DNA of 64,000 nt, from positions 1,909,861 through 1,973,860 of the forward strand of contig PSQN01000001.1 of assembly GCA_002989075.1 (NCBI GenBank), given 5' to 3'. The translations under genes and the position numbers were made by a program. Source of the stretch: Arthonia radiata. Taxonomy: Eukaryota > Ascomycota > Arthoniomycetes > Arthoniales > Arthoniaceae. Below, in pieces: positions 1 to 10,396 of the stretch. The notes beneath the pieces are model-generated. The model saw nothing but the letters and a program-made list of their open reading frames with translations, did no database searches and was not told the origin of the DNA. The stretch's first letter is position 1. Every line of letters begins with the position of its first letter.

Positions 1-227
1 AGAGGGTCGGTCACTGCATCGGTTGCCATTCTACCTCGAAGACAGCACGCCCAGAACAATCCACGAGCACCCCAGCAACAACTCGTCAAAGCGATGCATT
101 GTATTTCTCCAGCCAGCAGCATGGTCCTTTGACCTTTTTCTTGGAAGCACAACTTCTCGCACGGTGGCAGCGCTTTCCCCTGCGATCGGACCAGGTCTTA
201 GGCCGGCAACGGTATCTGACGCATGCA

Positions 228-250
228 TTATCAGCAGCCTCTATCTATCG
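228..250. promoter_or_regulatory. Cluster of three HGATAR (GATA-factor) sites
   Basis: Three matches to the fungal GATA-factor consensus HGATAR lie within 23 bp, all on the minus strand: TTATCA at 228-233, CTATCT at 241-246 and CTATCG at 245-250. They sit about 145-165 bp upstream of the xanthine dehydrogenase start. In Aspergillus, purine catabolism genes are under AreA (GATA) nitrogen control, so the placement makes sense. I saw no clear UaY-type site. The role is inferred from motif and context. Confidence 0.4.
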
Positions 251-287
251 TCTGGGAAGTTCTCAGACTCTTCTGCATTCCTGCATG

Positions 288-294
288 TATAAAT
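288..294 (+). promoter_or_regulatory. TATA box of the xanthine dehydrogenase gene
   Basis: TATAAAT lies 99 bp upstream of the ATG at 393 and just downstream of the GATA cluster, a usual core-promoter position for a fungal gene. The match is by sequence and position only. Confidence 0.4.
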
Positions 295-392
295 GGGTAT
301 GAGAAGCTGCCTTATTATTCGGATTCTACGATCAAGTCGCCGGCTCTGAACAATCGCAGGCTGCTGACTAGAGAGCTTCGGGATGAAAGAAG

Positions 393-3300
393 ATGGCTGA
401 GCCGAGCATTTCCCCGAGCGCGGCCAAGAACCTTGCTCAAGTGACGGCAGACTACCACGACACCCTCGTCTTCTACCTCAATGGCACTAGAGTCAGCCTC
501 GACACTGCTGACCCTGAAGTCACTCTTCTCGAGTATCTCAGGGGGGTTGGTCTCACTGGCACGAAGCTAGGCTGCGCAGAAGGCGGCTGTGGCGCGTGCA
601 CTGTAGTCATCTCACAGCACAACCCGACCACCGGGAAGATCTATCATGCCTCTGTGAACGCGTGCTTGGCTCCACTAGTCAGTGTAGATGGCAAGCATGT
701 CATTACTGTCGAAGGCATCGGTAATGTCAAGAATCCACATCCAGCGCAGGAGCGCATCGCCATCGGAAATGGCAGTCAGTGTGGCTTTTGCACCCCAGGG
801 ATTGTCATGAGCCTCTATGCGTTGTTGAGAAACCATCAAAGCCCTTCCGAAGAAGAGATAGAAGAAGCTTTCGATGGCAATCTGTGTCGCTGTACGGGAT
901 ATCGACCTATTTTAGACGCTGCACAATCCTTCAAGAGTGACCGAGCGTGTATGCGATCCAAGGCCAAAGGCGGACCGGGATGTTGCATGGAAAATGGCTC
1001 CAGCCACACCACCAATGGCTGTTCGGCCAAAGAAAGCAATGTAAACGGCGACGCCGGCGGATTAGTGCAGCAGTTCGAAGCAGTCAGCTTCAAGAGCCAC
1101 AATGCTGATACTGAGCTCATATTCCCACCTGCTCTGCACAAACACAAGTTCAAACCTTTAGCTTTCGGCAACAAGCGGAAACGATGGTACAGGCCTGCTA
1201 CTCTGCAGCAGCTTCTCGAGATCAAGCACGCCAACCCCTCCGCGAAGCTCATTGGAGGGAGCACCGAAACGCAGATAGAGATTAAGTTCAAGGGCATGAA
1301 TTACAGCGCGTCTGTCTATGCTGGTGACATCGCTGAACTGCGCCAATACCAGTTCCACGATGATTACGTTGAGATTGGTGGTAACGTGGGCCTAACAGAC
1401 GTAGAGACTATCATGACGGAGGCTCTAGAGCGCTATGGCGACCAACGCGGACAGCCTTTCGCTGCAATCTCTAACCAGCTCAGATACTTTGCAGGCAGAC
1501 AAATCAGAAATGTCGGAACTCCAGCAGGAAATCTGGCCACGGCTTCTCCCATTTCTGACCTCAACCCCGTATTCGTCGCTGTCAACGCAACCGTGGTGGC
1601 GAAGTCACTGAACAAGACAATCGAGTTGCCAATGTCAGAGTTTTTCAAAGCATACCGCGTGACTGCACTTCCGCCTGACGCTGTCATTGCGAGTATCCGC
1701 GTACCGGTATCCAGCGCGAAGGGTGAGTTCATGCGCGCATACAAGCAGGCTAAACGAAAGGACGATGACATCGCCCTAGTAAATGCGGCTCTGCGCATCA
1801 CCCTCTCTGAGAAACATATTGTCCAGACTGTCGACCTTGTGTTTGGTGGCATGGCGCCTACGACAGTAGCTGCAAAAGGGACAAGAGCGTTCCTACAAGG
1901 CAGAATTTGGCTGCACCCTGATACCCTTGAAGGCGCAATGCATCATCTAGAAGAAGACTTTGATCTTCGTTTCGGTGTGCCCGGTGGTATGGCAACGTAT
2001 CGGAAGTCTCTGGCTCTTTCGTTCTTCTATCGCTTTTATCACGAAACGATTGCCGCAATAGACGCGCCTGCCAGCGAGGCTGATCGACAGGCTCTCGAGG
2101 ATCTCGAGCGCAAAATTTCGACAGGTCAGCGTGATCACGATGCAGCTTTGGACTATGAGAAGAAAGTCATAGGCAAAGAGCAGCCGCACGTTGCAGCCAT
2201 GAAGCAATGCACAGGTGAGTCCGAATTAAATGGGTTGCACCGTTCGGGAGCACATGTTATGCATTGACAGAATCACCACAAAGCTGCTCGGTACGTGATT
2301 AGCTAACACTGCAGTCAGGTGAAGCGCAATATACGGATGATCTTCCTGTGCAAAAGAACGAGCTCTATGGTGTGCTTGTATTGTCAACCAAAGCACACGC
2401 TAAGATCAAGTCCGTTGACCCATCGCCTGCATTTGACACCCCAGGCGTCGTCGAATATGTTTGTCATACCGATCTTGCGACTGCGAAAGCAAATTCGTGG
2501 GGCGCGCCGAATTGTGACGAGCAGTTCTTTGCTATCGATGAAGTTCACACCACAGGTCAACCCATCGGTATGATCCTTGCGGACTCTGCCAAGCATGCTG
2601 AGGCCGGCGCTCGTCTCGTTCGTGTTGAGTACGAGGAGCTGCCATCCGTATTGTCAATCGAGGAGGCTATTCAGCAGGACAGTTTCTTTCCACATTATCG
2701 CTTTATTACGAATGGCGATTCCGAGACAGCTTTCGAAGAAGCCGATTATGTCTTCAGCGGTGTCACGCGCATGGGCGGACAAGAGCACTTCTACCTCGAG
2801 ACTCAAGCTTGCGTGTGCATACCGAAGCCTGAAGACGGGGAAATGGAAGTCTGGTCCTCCACGCAAAATCCAAGCGAGACACAGGCGTATGTTGCCGCCG
2901 TTACAGGCGTAGCTGCTAACAAAGTCACGGCTAGAGTGAAGCGCATGGGAGGCGGGTTTGGAGGTAAAGAGACTCGCTCGATCCAACTTGCCGGCATCGT
3001 CGCAGTTGCTGCAAACAAGACAAAGCGCCCAGTACGTTGTATGCTCAATCGTGATGAAGACATCGCCACGTCAGGCCAGCGGCATCCTTTCTTAGCGTCC
3101 TGGAAGGTCGCCTGTACGAAAGATGGTAAGATCTTGGGCCTCGATGCTGACGTCTATTGCAATGGCGGACACACGCAAGATCTTAGTGGTGCCGTTGTTG
3201 AGCGAAGCTTGACTCATATCGATGGTGTGTACAAGATACCTAACATCCATGTTCGTGGGCGTGTTGCGAAAACAAATACCGTTAGCAACACCGCCTTCCG

Positions 3301-4579
3301 CGGTTTCGGCGGGCCCCAAGGTATGTTCATTGCTGAGTCGTACATGGAAGAAGTCGCAGATCACCTCGGCATCCCGGTCGAGACTCTCCGCGAACGTAAT
3401 ATGTACAAGCACAACGACATTACGCATTTCAACCAAGCGCTCCAAGACTGGCATATCCCCATCATGTGGCAGCAAGTCTTGGCCGAGTCGATGTATCATC
3501 AGCGCAAGCGCGCGATCGAAGCCTTTAACGCGCAGCATAAATGGAAAAAGCGTGGTCTCGCGATCATTCCGACTAAGTTCGGCATTTCCTTTACCGCGCT
3601 GTGGCTGAACCAAGCGGGCGCTCTTGTCCACGTCTACCACGACGGATCGATTCTTGTCGCACATGGTGGCACTGAGATGGGCCAAGGCCTCCACACAAAG
3701 ATGACGATGGTTGCGGCCGAAGCGCTCGGTGTGCCACTGGAGAGCGTACATATTTCCGAAACCTCCACTCAGACTGTCGCAAACACGTCTTCCACCGCGG
3801 CATCTGCTTCCTCCGATCTCAATGGTTATGCTATCTGGGATGCCTGTTCGCAGCTCAAGGAGCGCCTTGCACCGTACTATGAGAAGCATGGTGCGGATAC
3901 GCCGTTGTCAAAGATAGCCCATGCCGCCTACTTTGACCGCATCAACCTCACCGCGCAAGGCTTCTACAAGACGCCTGACATTGGCTATGTCTGGGGCGAG
4001 AACAAAGGGAAGATGTTCCACTATTTCACGCAGGGCGTCGCCGCGTCCGAGGTCGAAGTGGACACCTTAACCGGGAGCTGGACATGTCTACGTACAGACA
4101 TCAAGATGGACGTTGGCCGGAGCATCAACCCCGCCATCGATTACGGTCAGATCGAGGGCGCATTCGTGCAGGGCATGGGCCTGTTCACCATGGAGGAGTC
4201 GCTTTGGCTGCGGAGTACGGGTAGCATTTTCACGAAAGGGCCCGGCGCGTACAAGATACCAGGCTTCAGGGACATTCCCCAGGTATTCAACGTGAGCTTG
4301 CTGAAAGGTGTGGAATGGGAGAACTTACGGACAATTCAGAGGAGTAGGGGCGTGGGTGAGCCGCCGCTGTTCATGGGGAGCAGTGTCTTCTTTGCGATAC
4401 GAGATGCGCTCAAAGCGGCGAGAAGGCAATGGGAGGGAAAGGTAGGAAAGAGTGGGGTATTGAGGTTGTGGAGTCCGGCTACGGTTGAAAGAATCAGGTT
4501 GGCATGCAACGACCCAATTATCGAAAGGTCAAGGGTTGTGGCGAAGGAAGGAGAGAAGAGCTTCTTTGTGACGATTTGA
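393..4579 (+). CDS. XDH: Xanthine dehydrogenase (purine hydroxylase I)
   Basis: Oxidises hypoxanthine to xanthine and xanthine to urate with NAD, a molybdenum-flavin-iron-sulfur enzyme of purine catabolism. Exons 393-2214 and 2319-4579 give 1360 aa, normal for the family. The 104-bp intron has GTGAGT, a GCTAAC branch point and CAG; splicing restores the G-E-A-Q-Y frame. The N-terminal plant-type 2Fe-2S domain has C61, C66, C69 and C91; the second 2Fe-2S domain has C130, C133, C165 and C167. An FAD domain with the IGGSTE motif follows. The large C-terminal molybdopterin domain includes GGGFGGKE, FRGFGGPQ and the catalytic GEPPLF glutamate region. Start chosen because the next in-frame ATGs would remove conserved sequence. 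The neighbour at 5033 converges on it. Family assignment is secure; xanthine dehydrogenase versus a paralogous purine hydroxylase is less so. Confidence 0.96.
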
Positions 4580-5032
4580 GATGACATCACGAACGTGCCA
4601 GTGTGGTCACTTGTACTTCATACGAACTTTATGCGGAATCTATCACGATCACAATGAAACTCGTTCAAGCCGTCACTTGTTGTTCGATCAGGTTTGCACT
4701 GATCAGCAACCACCACGGACGCGTCTGACTTATTACACAATGTTGACCAAGCTTCACAGTGTGGATGAGTCTATTCAAAGTCTCGACGGCTCTGACCCTT
4801 CCCTTTTAATGCTGCAACCGGAATGTGATCCGGAACAGACTACAGCATATCTTGACTCTGTATACAAGATATCGAATGACCTCCTACATCCTCAGTTCTG
4901 CGTCACCACGTGGTGACACCATGAAACGGAAGAAATTGCTGATTAGCGTGGCACTGAGCGCGAAGACGCTCCGCGGGACACAGGTGCTATTCTGATTGGA
5001 GTTCGATTGTAAGGTAGTGGCCACGAAAATCG
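4580..5032. other. Convergent intergenic region
   Basis: This 453-bp gap lies between the 3' ends of two convergent genes. An open frame covers most of it from 4581, but it lacks motifs, starts directly behind the XDH stop and is probably 3' UTR or chance. Confidence 0.5.
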
Positions 5033-6349
5033 CTAAGCAGCTTTGCGATCAAACTCCTGCAACTCGACTTCGGCCCGAAGATCGTCCAAAGAGGTTTGGT
5101 ATGGGCGGTACATCTGCTTGGCGACGATGTCGAGCAAACGGCGCTGCATAGATTTTATATCGGTGTATCGCTCCTCAAGCCTAGCCAAAGACTCTTGGGT
5201 AGGCGCGCTTTCGAGATAGTCAACAGGAGGTGGGACGTATTTCGCAAGTTGGGCGGTAATGGCGTGGACCTCGGAAGCTTTGAGTTGATTGCTCAATGGG
5301 GTCTGCGAGGATGTTGGTGGGGTTTGAAGTGTGGAAGAGCTGGTAACAGCCTGGAAGAACGGCTGCATCGGCGCCGCCGAGGAAGTTGGCGCCTCGGTTG
5401 CGTCGAGCTGGAGATTGGCTGCCAATGGCCCATAGGAACTGCCACTGGCCTTGCGACGTGTGTGGGGGAAGTATTCTTCATCGTCATCCGCAGAGTCAGC
5501 GACGTTCATCATGCGTGATGTTCTCTTCGAGCGTTTGCCAATAGATGACATCGGCTCGGCAGCATTATTCCGATCTGGCTGGGCATTCGCCGAAGCTGAA
5601 AGTATATCCTCAACATAGGCGGGTCGTCGTGAGGTTTTCCGGACAACCTGAGCTCCGTTGAAGACTTTTTCGTACTGATCCCTGCTCAGCAATAGGTAAT
5701 CGTCAAAAGCTTTGGGTAGAAAGCCAAGAGTTGTTGGATCGCAATCAACGTCGAGAACCGCAAATTCTGGGAGCCCAGGATTCTTCGTGATGCGAGAGGA
5801 GACTTTTAGATCCTGTGCAAGCGATCCCCAGAGTACGTACGCCCCGTTAACGATGATGGGATACAGCTTACCATCCACGTTGGCGAGAGCTGGACGTCCA
5901 TAGTGACCGTGTTCACTGTCGACATTTGACTTGTCATCGAAGCGCTGCATCGTTGAGAGGGCTTCCCGACTCCAGAAATGGGGATGGTGGACCTGGAGGA
6001 CTCTGTTCGTGAGGTAACAAAAGCAAATGCTCAAGTCATCGAAGACAACGGTGTTTTTGTGTCCACCACGAACTTTAGAAGGCAGCTCAATCTCCCACTC
6101 CTCGACACCTGAGCACAACCGCTGCCCTGCTGTGAGAGTCCCCGTTTTGTCGTGAGGGCTGGCGGGGGGTAGAAGTTGGTTCGTATCCACCATTGTCACG
6201 GTGACTTCGTTTCCCTTAGGGAAGCGAGATGCAGTGAGCTTCACAAGAGGTTTGTGAGAGGCATAATTCCACTGAAGATCGCTTCGGCGGAGCTGCAAGA
6301 CCTGTCCGGCACGCTTCGTGGTGGCTTTTGGCTCTGTCTTTGAAGCCAT
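5033..6349 (-). CDS. Conserved fungal protein of unknown function
   Basis: A single-exon frame of 438 codons starting at ATG 6349. I do not recognise the family. The first 230 residues or so are mixed polar and hydrophobic and look folded. They are followed by a low-complexity middle rich in Ser, Ala and Gln with basic clusters (GKRSKR near residue 275, HTRRK near 297) that could be nuclear-localisation signals. The last 60 residues are helical and charged with a coiled-coil character. No signal peptide or membrane segment is visible. Codon use resembles the neighbouring genes and the frame has no interruptions, so I take it as real. It converges on XDH. A nuclear role would be a guess from the basic clusters only. 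Confidence 0.75.
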   Translation of the reverse strand: MASKTEPKATTKRAGQVLQLRRSDLQWNYASHKPLVKLTASRFPKGNEVTVTMVDTNQLLPPASPHDKTGTLTAGQRLCSGVEEWEIELPSKVRGGHKNTVVFDDLSICFCYLTNRVLQVHHPHFWSREALSTMQRFDDKSNVDSEHGHYGRPALANVDGKLYPIIVNGAYVLWGSLAQDLKVSSRITKNPGLPEFAVLDVDCDPTTLGFLPKAFDDYLLLSRDQYEKVFNGAQVVRKTSRRPAYVEDILSASANAQPDRNNAAEPMSSIGKRSKRTSRMMNVADSADDDEEYFPHTRRKASGSSYGPLAANLQLDATEAPTSSAAPMQPFFQAVTSSSTLQTPPTSSQTPLSNQLKASEVHAITAQLAKYVPPPVDYLESAPTQESLARLEERYTDIKSMQRRLLDIVAKQMYRPYQTSLDDLRAEVELQEFDRKAA

Positions 6350-7415
6350 TCAGTGATTCGCTGTGCGTGCTTTCTATGCACCGTAGAGATGCAGCTGCTG
6401 GTGCTACACTGCTGGCACAACGTCTCGCAAATTGCATTCGCCACAATGAGAGGTGGACAACGGCCTTTTCACATACACAGCTGAGCAGTGCTAGTAAGAT
6501 GATTACGCGGTTCAAGACAAGGGAACATCGGGAGCCTGGAGCGTTATTTGCTTGTCAAAACGCTCGGCTGCGTGAAGATTGAAATTTGACGCAAGAATGA
6601 ATGTGTGACGCGATAATAAATTTGCGATGAGATAGTGAGTTTGACACGCGATAGCACGCGATGACACGCGACAACACGCGACCAAGGACTGTCTGCGCGT
6701 TCAAGTTGGCTTGCCAACGCGTTTCATAACGTTGAGGTATCTGTTTGCCCCTTTGGGATACTGTGCGCATCGGGCGTATCCGACGAAGCACGCTTTTACA
6801 GTACGATACATTGTACAAGCCAATTTCGCGGGAGACGCACGCAATCGAGGATAAATGCTGCTCATCTCTGTCTTGAGGTAACGCACTGGTTAGTATCACT
6901 GAACCGCCTGAACTTTTCGACCTTCATGCCACAGTCTGTGATATGACACATAGCTGAGGGCATGCTCTCGCGTTGTTGCTCTTGGACCGCCTCGGTAACG
7001 CCTCTTGATCCGCACGCTCACGTCTTGCTAAGCAAGCAAGGGCTACCTTTAGCCATATTCAGAAGTATCTATATACCTGCACCCTCCTCCCCAACCAGAT
7101 ACATGTCCTAGTTGGCGATATTTACGTACCCCACTGTATAGAAGTCACACATGATCGTTGGCCGTCAGAGCGAGCTTGCAGGGTTTCGGTGAATCCTTCT
7201 AGCGGGGAGTCTGCGAGCCGCAAGAGGGTAGCGCGAGCATGATCGCATATTCGACTTGCGTCTACCGATAAGCGTAATCTATTGCGATATAGATTCGCAA
7301 AAAGCTGTTTTGTTCGAGGCCGTTGGAGACACGAGTGATATGTGGTGAAGAACAAGATAGCATGATTGGAGGAGAGTCCGGAGAAAGTATATTCCGATCT
7401 AAGTCTGCGTTAGGT
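6350..7415. other. Intergenic region with a short tandem repeat
   Basis: Roughly 1.07 kb between the unknown gene and the inverted-repeat element. Short frames occur here but none has recognisable motifs or splice structure. The only clear structure is four imperfect copies of a 10-bp unit ending in CACGCG at 6641-6683. I see no RNA gene. Confidence 0.5.
6641..6683. repeat. Short tandem repeat, 10-bp unit
   Basis: Four successive 10-bp units share the core CACGCG and differ in their first four bases. It lies about 300 bp upstream of the minus-strand gene starting at 6349. It could be a simple expansion or a cluster of binding sites; nothing in the sequence decides. Confidence 0.6.
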
Positions 7416-7908
7416 TAGCAAAATAAACCGGACTCCAAACAGTCTCCGCTAACTCTACCAAATTCGGCGATTCTGTACCCTACTTTGCGCCCTTTACAAT
7501 TACGCGTAAGACTTAAAATTTTAGATATATATTCTAGAAGCTTTACGCTATTAATCTATATAGATTTTATCTCTAGAATTACTTACTATAAGGATATTTA
7601 AGAATATATAGTAGGGTAGCTTAAGTAATTTATCTAGAGGTAGATCTATAAGAAGGTAAACTAATAATAGTAGAGATATAATACTAAAAGCTCTATTTAA
7701 ATAGTAAATATAAAAAGAATTAGATATAGAATAAGAATAAGATAGTAGATAATACCTCTATATATATTAATAGAATCTAAATTACCTAATCAATATACTA
7801 AACTAGAAATAGAAAGGTTAGAGATAATAGTATAGTTTAAATATACTATTTAACTATTAAGATATAAGTTAAAAATTAAGTTAGAATACTAAGAGCTAGA
7901 AAGGTCTA

Positions 7909-8380
7909 TGTTACGGGCACCAGCCCCAGACGGCCTAGCGTGCACCCAAGCATCAACCACCGCCAGTCATCTTAGCCCTACCAGCATCATTCCCGACTAA
8001 GCCTACAAACCCGCCGTAGGCATTATCGGACAAGACGGCTTTAAGAGCCTACGTTCCCTACAAACCCGATATAGGCATTGTCGGGATTGACGGACACAGA
8101 GGAACTTCCCTATGTACCTTAGATTATATAGCCAGACTGATGGCCGACCTTAGGATAGACTTCAGTCTGTCAACTTAACATCTAAATACGAGTTCCTTAA
8201 CTATATTCAGGTAACGTGCTTCACCTTCTGTCTACTTTAGTTAAGCTCCTCTTACCCTCTATAATCTGTCTCGCCTCTCCTGCCTTTTAGTCTCTAGCAC
8301 ACGAGACACCCACTACCAAGGTCGACAAGCACACAAGGTAAGTAAGCCTTAGTTCGGTCCTCCCAGCGACCGGCGTTACA
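7909..8380 (+). repeat. 5' LTR (type A) of chromovirus A1
   Basis: 472 bp, TG...CA ended. Against the 3' LTR I count 20 mismatches, all transitions and none transversions, which points to RIP rather than neutral ageing. The U3 half holds a direct repeat of about 37 bp (8002-8038 and 8057-8093). The last 270 bp are shared with the type B LTRs at 53-64 kb. Confidence 0.93.
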
Positions 8381-8422
8381 CTTTAACAGACTTGCTACGA
8401 AAGCAGAGAAAGCAGATTAACT

Positions 8423-10396
8423 ATGTCTACTACTTCGGCACCCAATAGCCGCGACGCTACGGACAGATTGGCCAACAAAATGGCCAGCACGAGTAAGATA
8501 TCGGACGTTAACACCAAGATGGGAAAAAGTTTCTCAGGTAAACGTTCCGAAGTCACTTCATTCTTAACACGCCTAGCCGTGTACTTCAGAACTCACAAAG
8601 ACTAGTTCCCGAACGATACCACTATAGTTCTATTCGCTACCTCTTATATGGATAGAGATGCCTACAAGTAGGTCGAGTACTACCTCGACGATTTCTTGTT
8701 CACCTCGATAAAGAGTAGGCGCGAGGACACCGACGAGTTCTTCACCAGCTTTGCCTTCTTTTAGAAGAAGCTTCGCGAAATCTTTAGATAGACCGACGCT
8801 GGACGCGTCGCTACCAGGAAGCTTAGGAACCTTAAGCAGACAGGACCAGCAAGCAGGTACGCCGCCGAGTTTATACAGTATGCTAATCAAACAGGATAGG
8901 ACGAGAAACCCCTGATCGAGACCTTTTACGAAGGACTCAAGGATTATGTTAAGGAAATAATCTACATTCGTGGAGAAAAGTTTGATAATCTCGACAACTT
9001 TATACAACGAGCAAAGGAGATCGACGACAGCAACTTCGAAAGACAAATAGAAAAGAAGGGCAATCCCACCAACAGGTTCTATAGAACAAAGAATCGAGCA
9101 AACTCACGACAAGACCGAGGCGATCCAATAGAGTTAGATTTCATAAAGCCTCGAGGGAAACTAAACAACCAAGAAAGAGAACACAGAATAAAGAACAAGC
9201 TATGCTTGTATTGCGGAAAACCAGGGCATTAAGTTAAAGAATACTGCTCCAAGAAACAACAGTTCAACAGTACCGGCAGAAACGGGCATAACAATCGATC
9301 CCAGAAACCCCGTCTCCCACGACAACAGTTCAATATAACTATCCAGACACAGGAACACTACGGTCGCGATAAGGCAGTAGAATTACTGGCAGCCTTCTCC
9401 GACCGCTGGCACGTAAACCCAACCGGGGACCGTTTACTTCAAGCGTTTGGACTCCCACCTAAGATCAACCAGAACTGATGTAAGTACGTTACCGGACTAA
9501 CCAAGGAGCAGAAGGACACCTACTGGGGTGCCTTCTGTAACCAGGAAGACACTCATTCAGTTACTTCCAATAAGAAGCACAACAAACTAAACTTGTTTAA
9601 TTTACACAAAAACTGGGATACAGATAGTAAGTCATAGGAAGAAACAAAGGAACGACAAATGAAACAGGAACAACAAGACCCACAGGACTGGAACAACATT
9701 AACCGCACTATTCTAAGGCATTAGGTACAGAGTACCGTTGCACCACATAATACACTATCCTGGACCGCGTGCTACAATAACGATTGTACGATTTACGAAT
9801 CCGATAAACTAGGGTCAGGATGGTGGCCGAAGAAACCGATATCTCCCAAACAAGGTTCGACACAAGAACTAGGCCTCACTCGAGGACGACCTAGGTCACC
9901 TTACCTAGAAACCTAAGGGGAATCTAAGGAAGAACAGACCGTAGAAGCTAAGCAAGATAGCAGCTACGATGCGTTACAGGCAAGACAACGACTCGAAGAC
10001 AAAAACATGGATTCTAATGGTACGGAATCCTCGCTCAAGGACGACACTAACTAGGAAGAACAAACCCCAATCCGTTGGGAAGGAATAATATGGAGACTTT
10101 GTTAGTTGGCCTTCTACGATAGGAAGTTGAGCGCTGATAGAGACATTAACAACATCCTGGGATATATTTACTTACGCCTACGACGACTAGTAGACCACCT
10201 TATTAGGGGTTTAGAATTGCGCAGTCAGTACCAATATCTTCGACTAACAATGTACAACCCACAGACACGACAAGTTTTAACCAGCGATGGTTGCATAATC
10301 AAAGCAGGGATCGTAAACGACAAACCAGACGTTATAATAAAAGCAGTACTAGGACACCCTGCACAGGAATTCTTACAACAAATCAACCGACAATAG
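8423..10396 (+). pseudogene. gag relic of chromovirus A1
   Basis: The frame opens at ATG 8423, 43 bp after the LTR, and runs about 657 codons, interrupted by several TAG and TGA codons. The capsid-like region is followed by a nucleocapsid zinc knuckle near 9203-9247. It begins C-L-Y-C-G-K-P-G-H and then reads a stop; the expected fourth ligand has become Tyr (TAC), while the homologous codon in the copy on the other strand is still TGC. The ancestral form would be the usual CX2CX4HX4C. Gag is in frame 2 and pol in frame 1 with an overlap at about 10291-10396, so pol would have been expressed by a -1 shift or by another route. Confidence 0.8.

Noticed and set aside
4581-4916. Open frame directly after XDH
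   Set aside because: No motif, atypical composition, and it starts 2 bp after the stop of XDH; probably 3' UTR.
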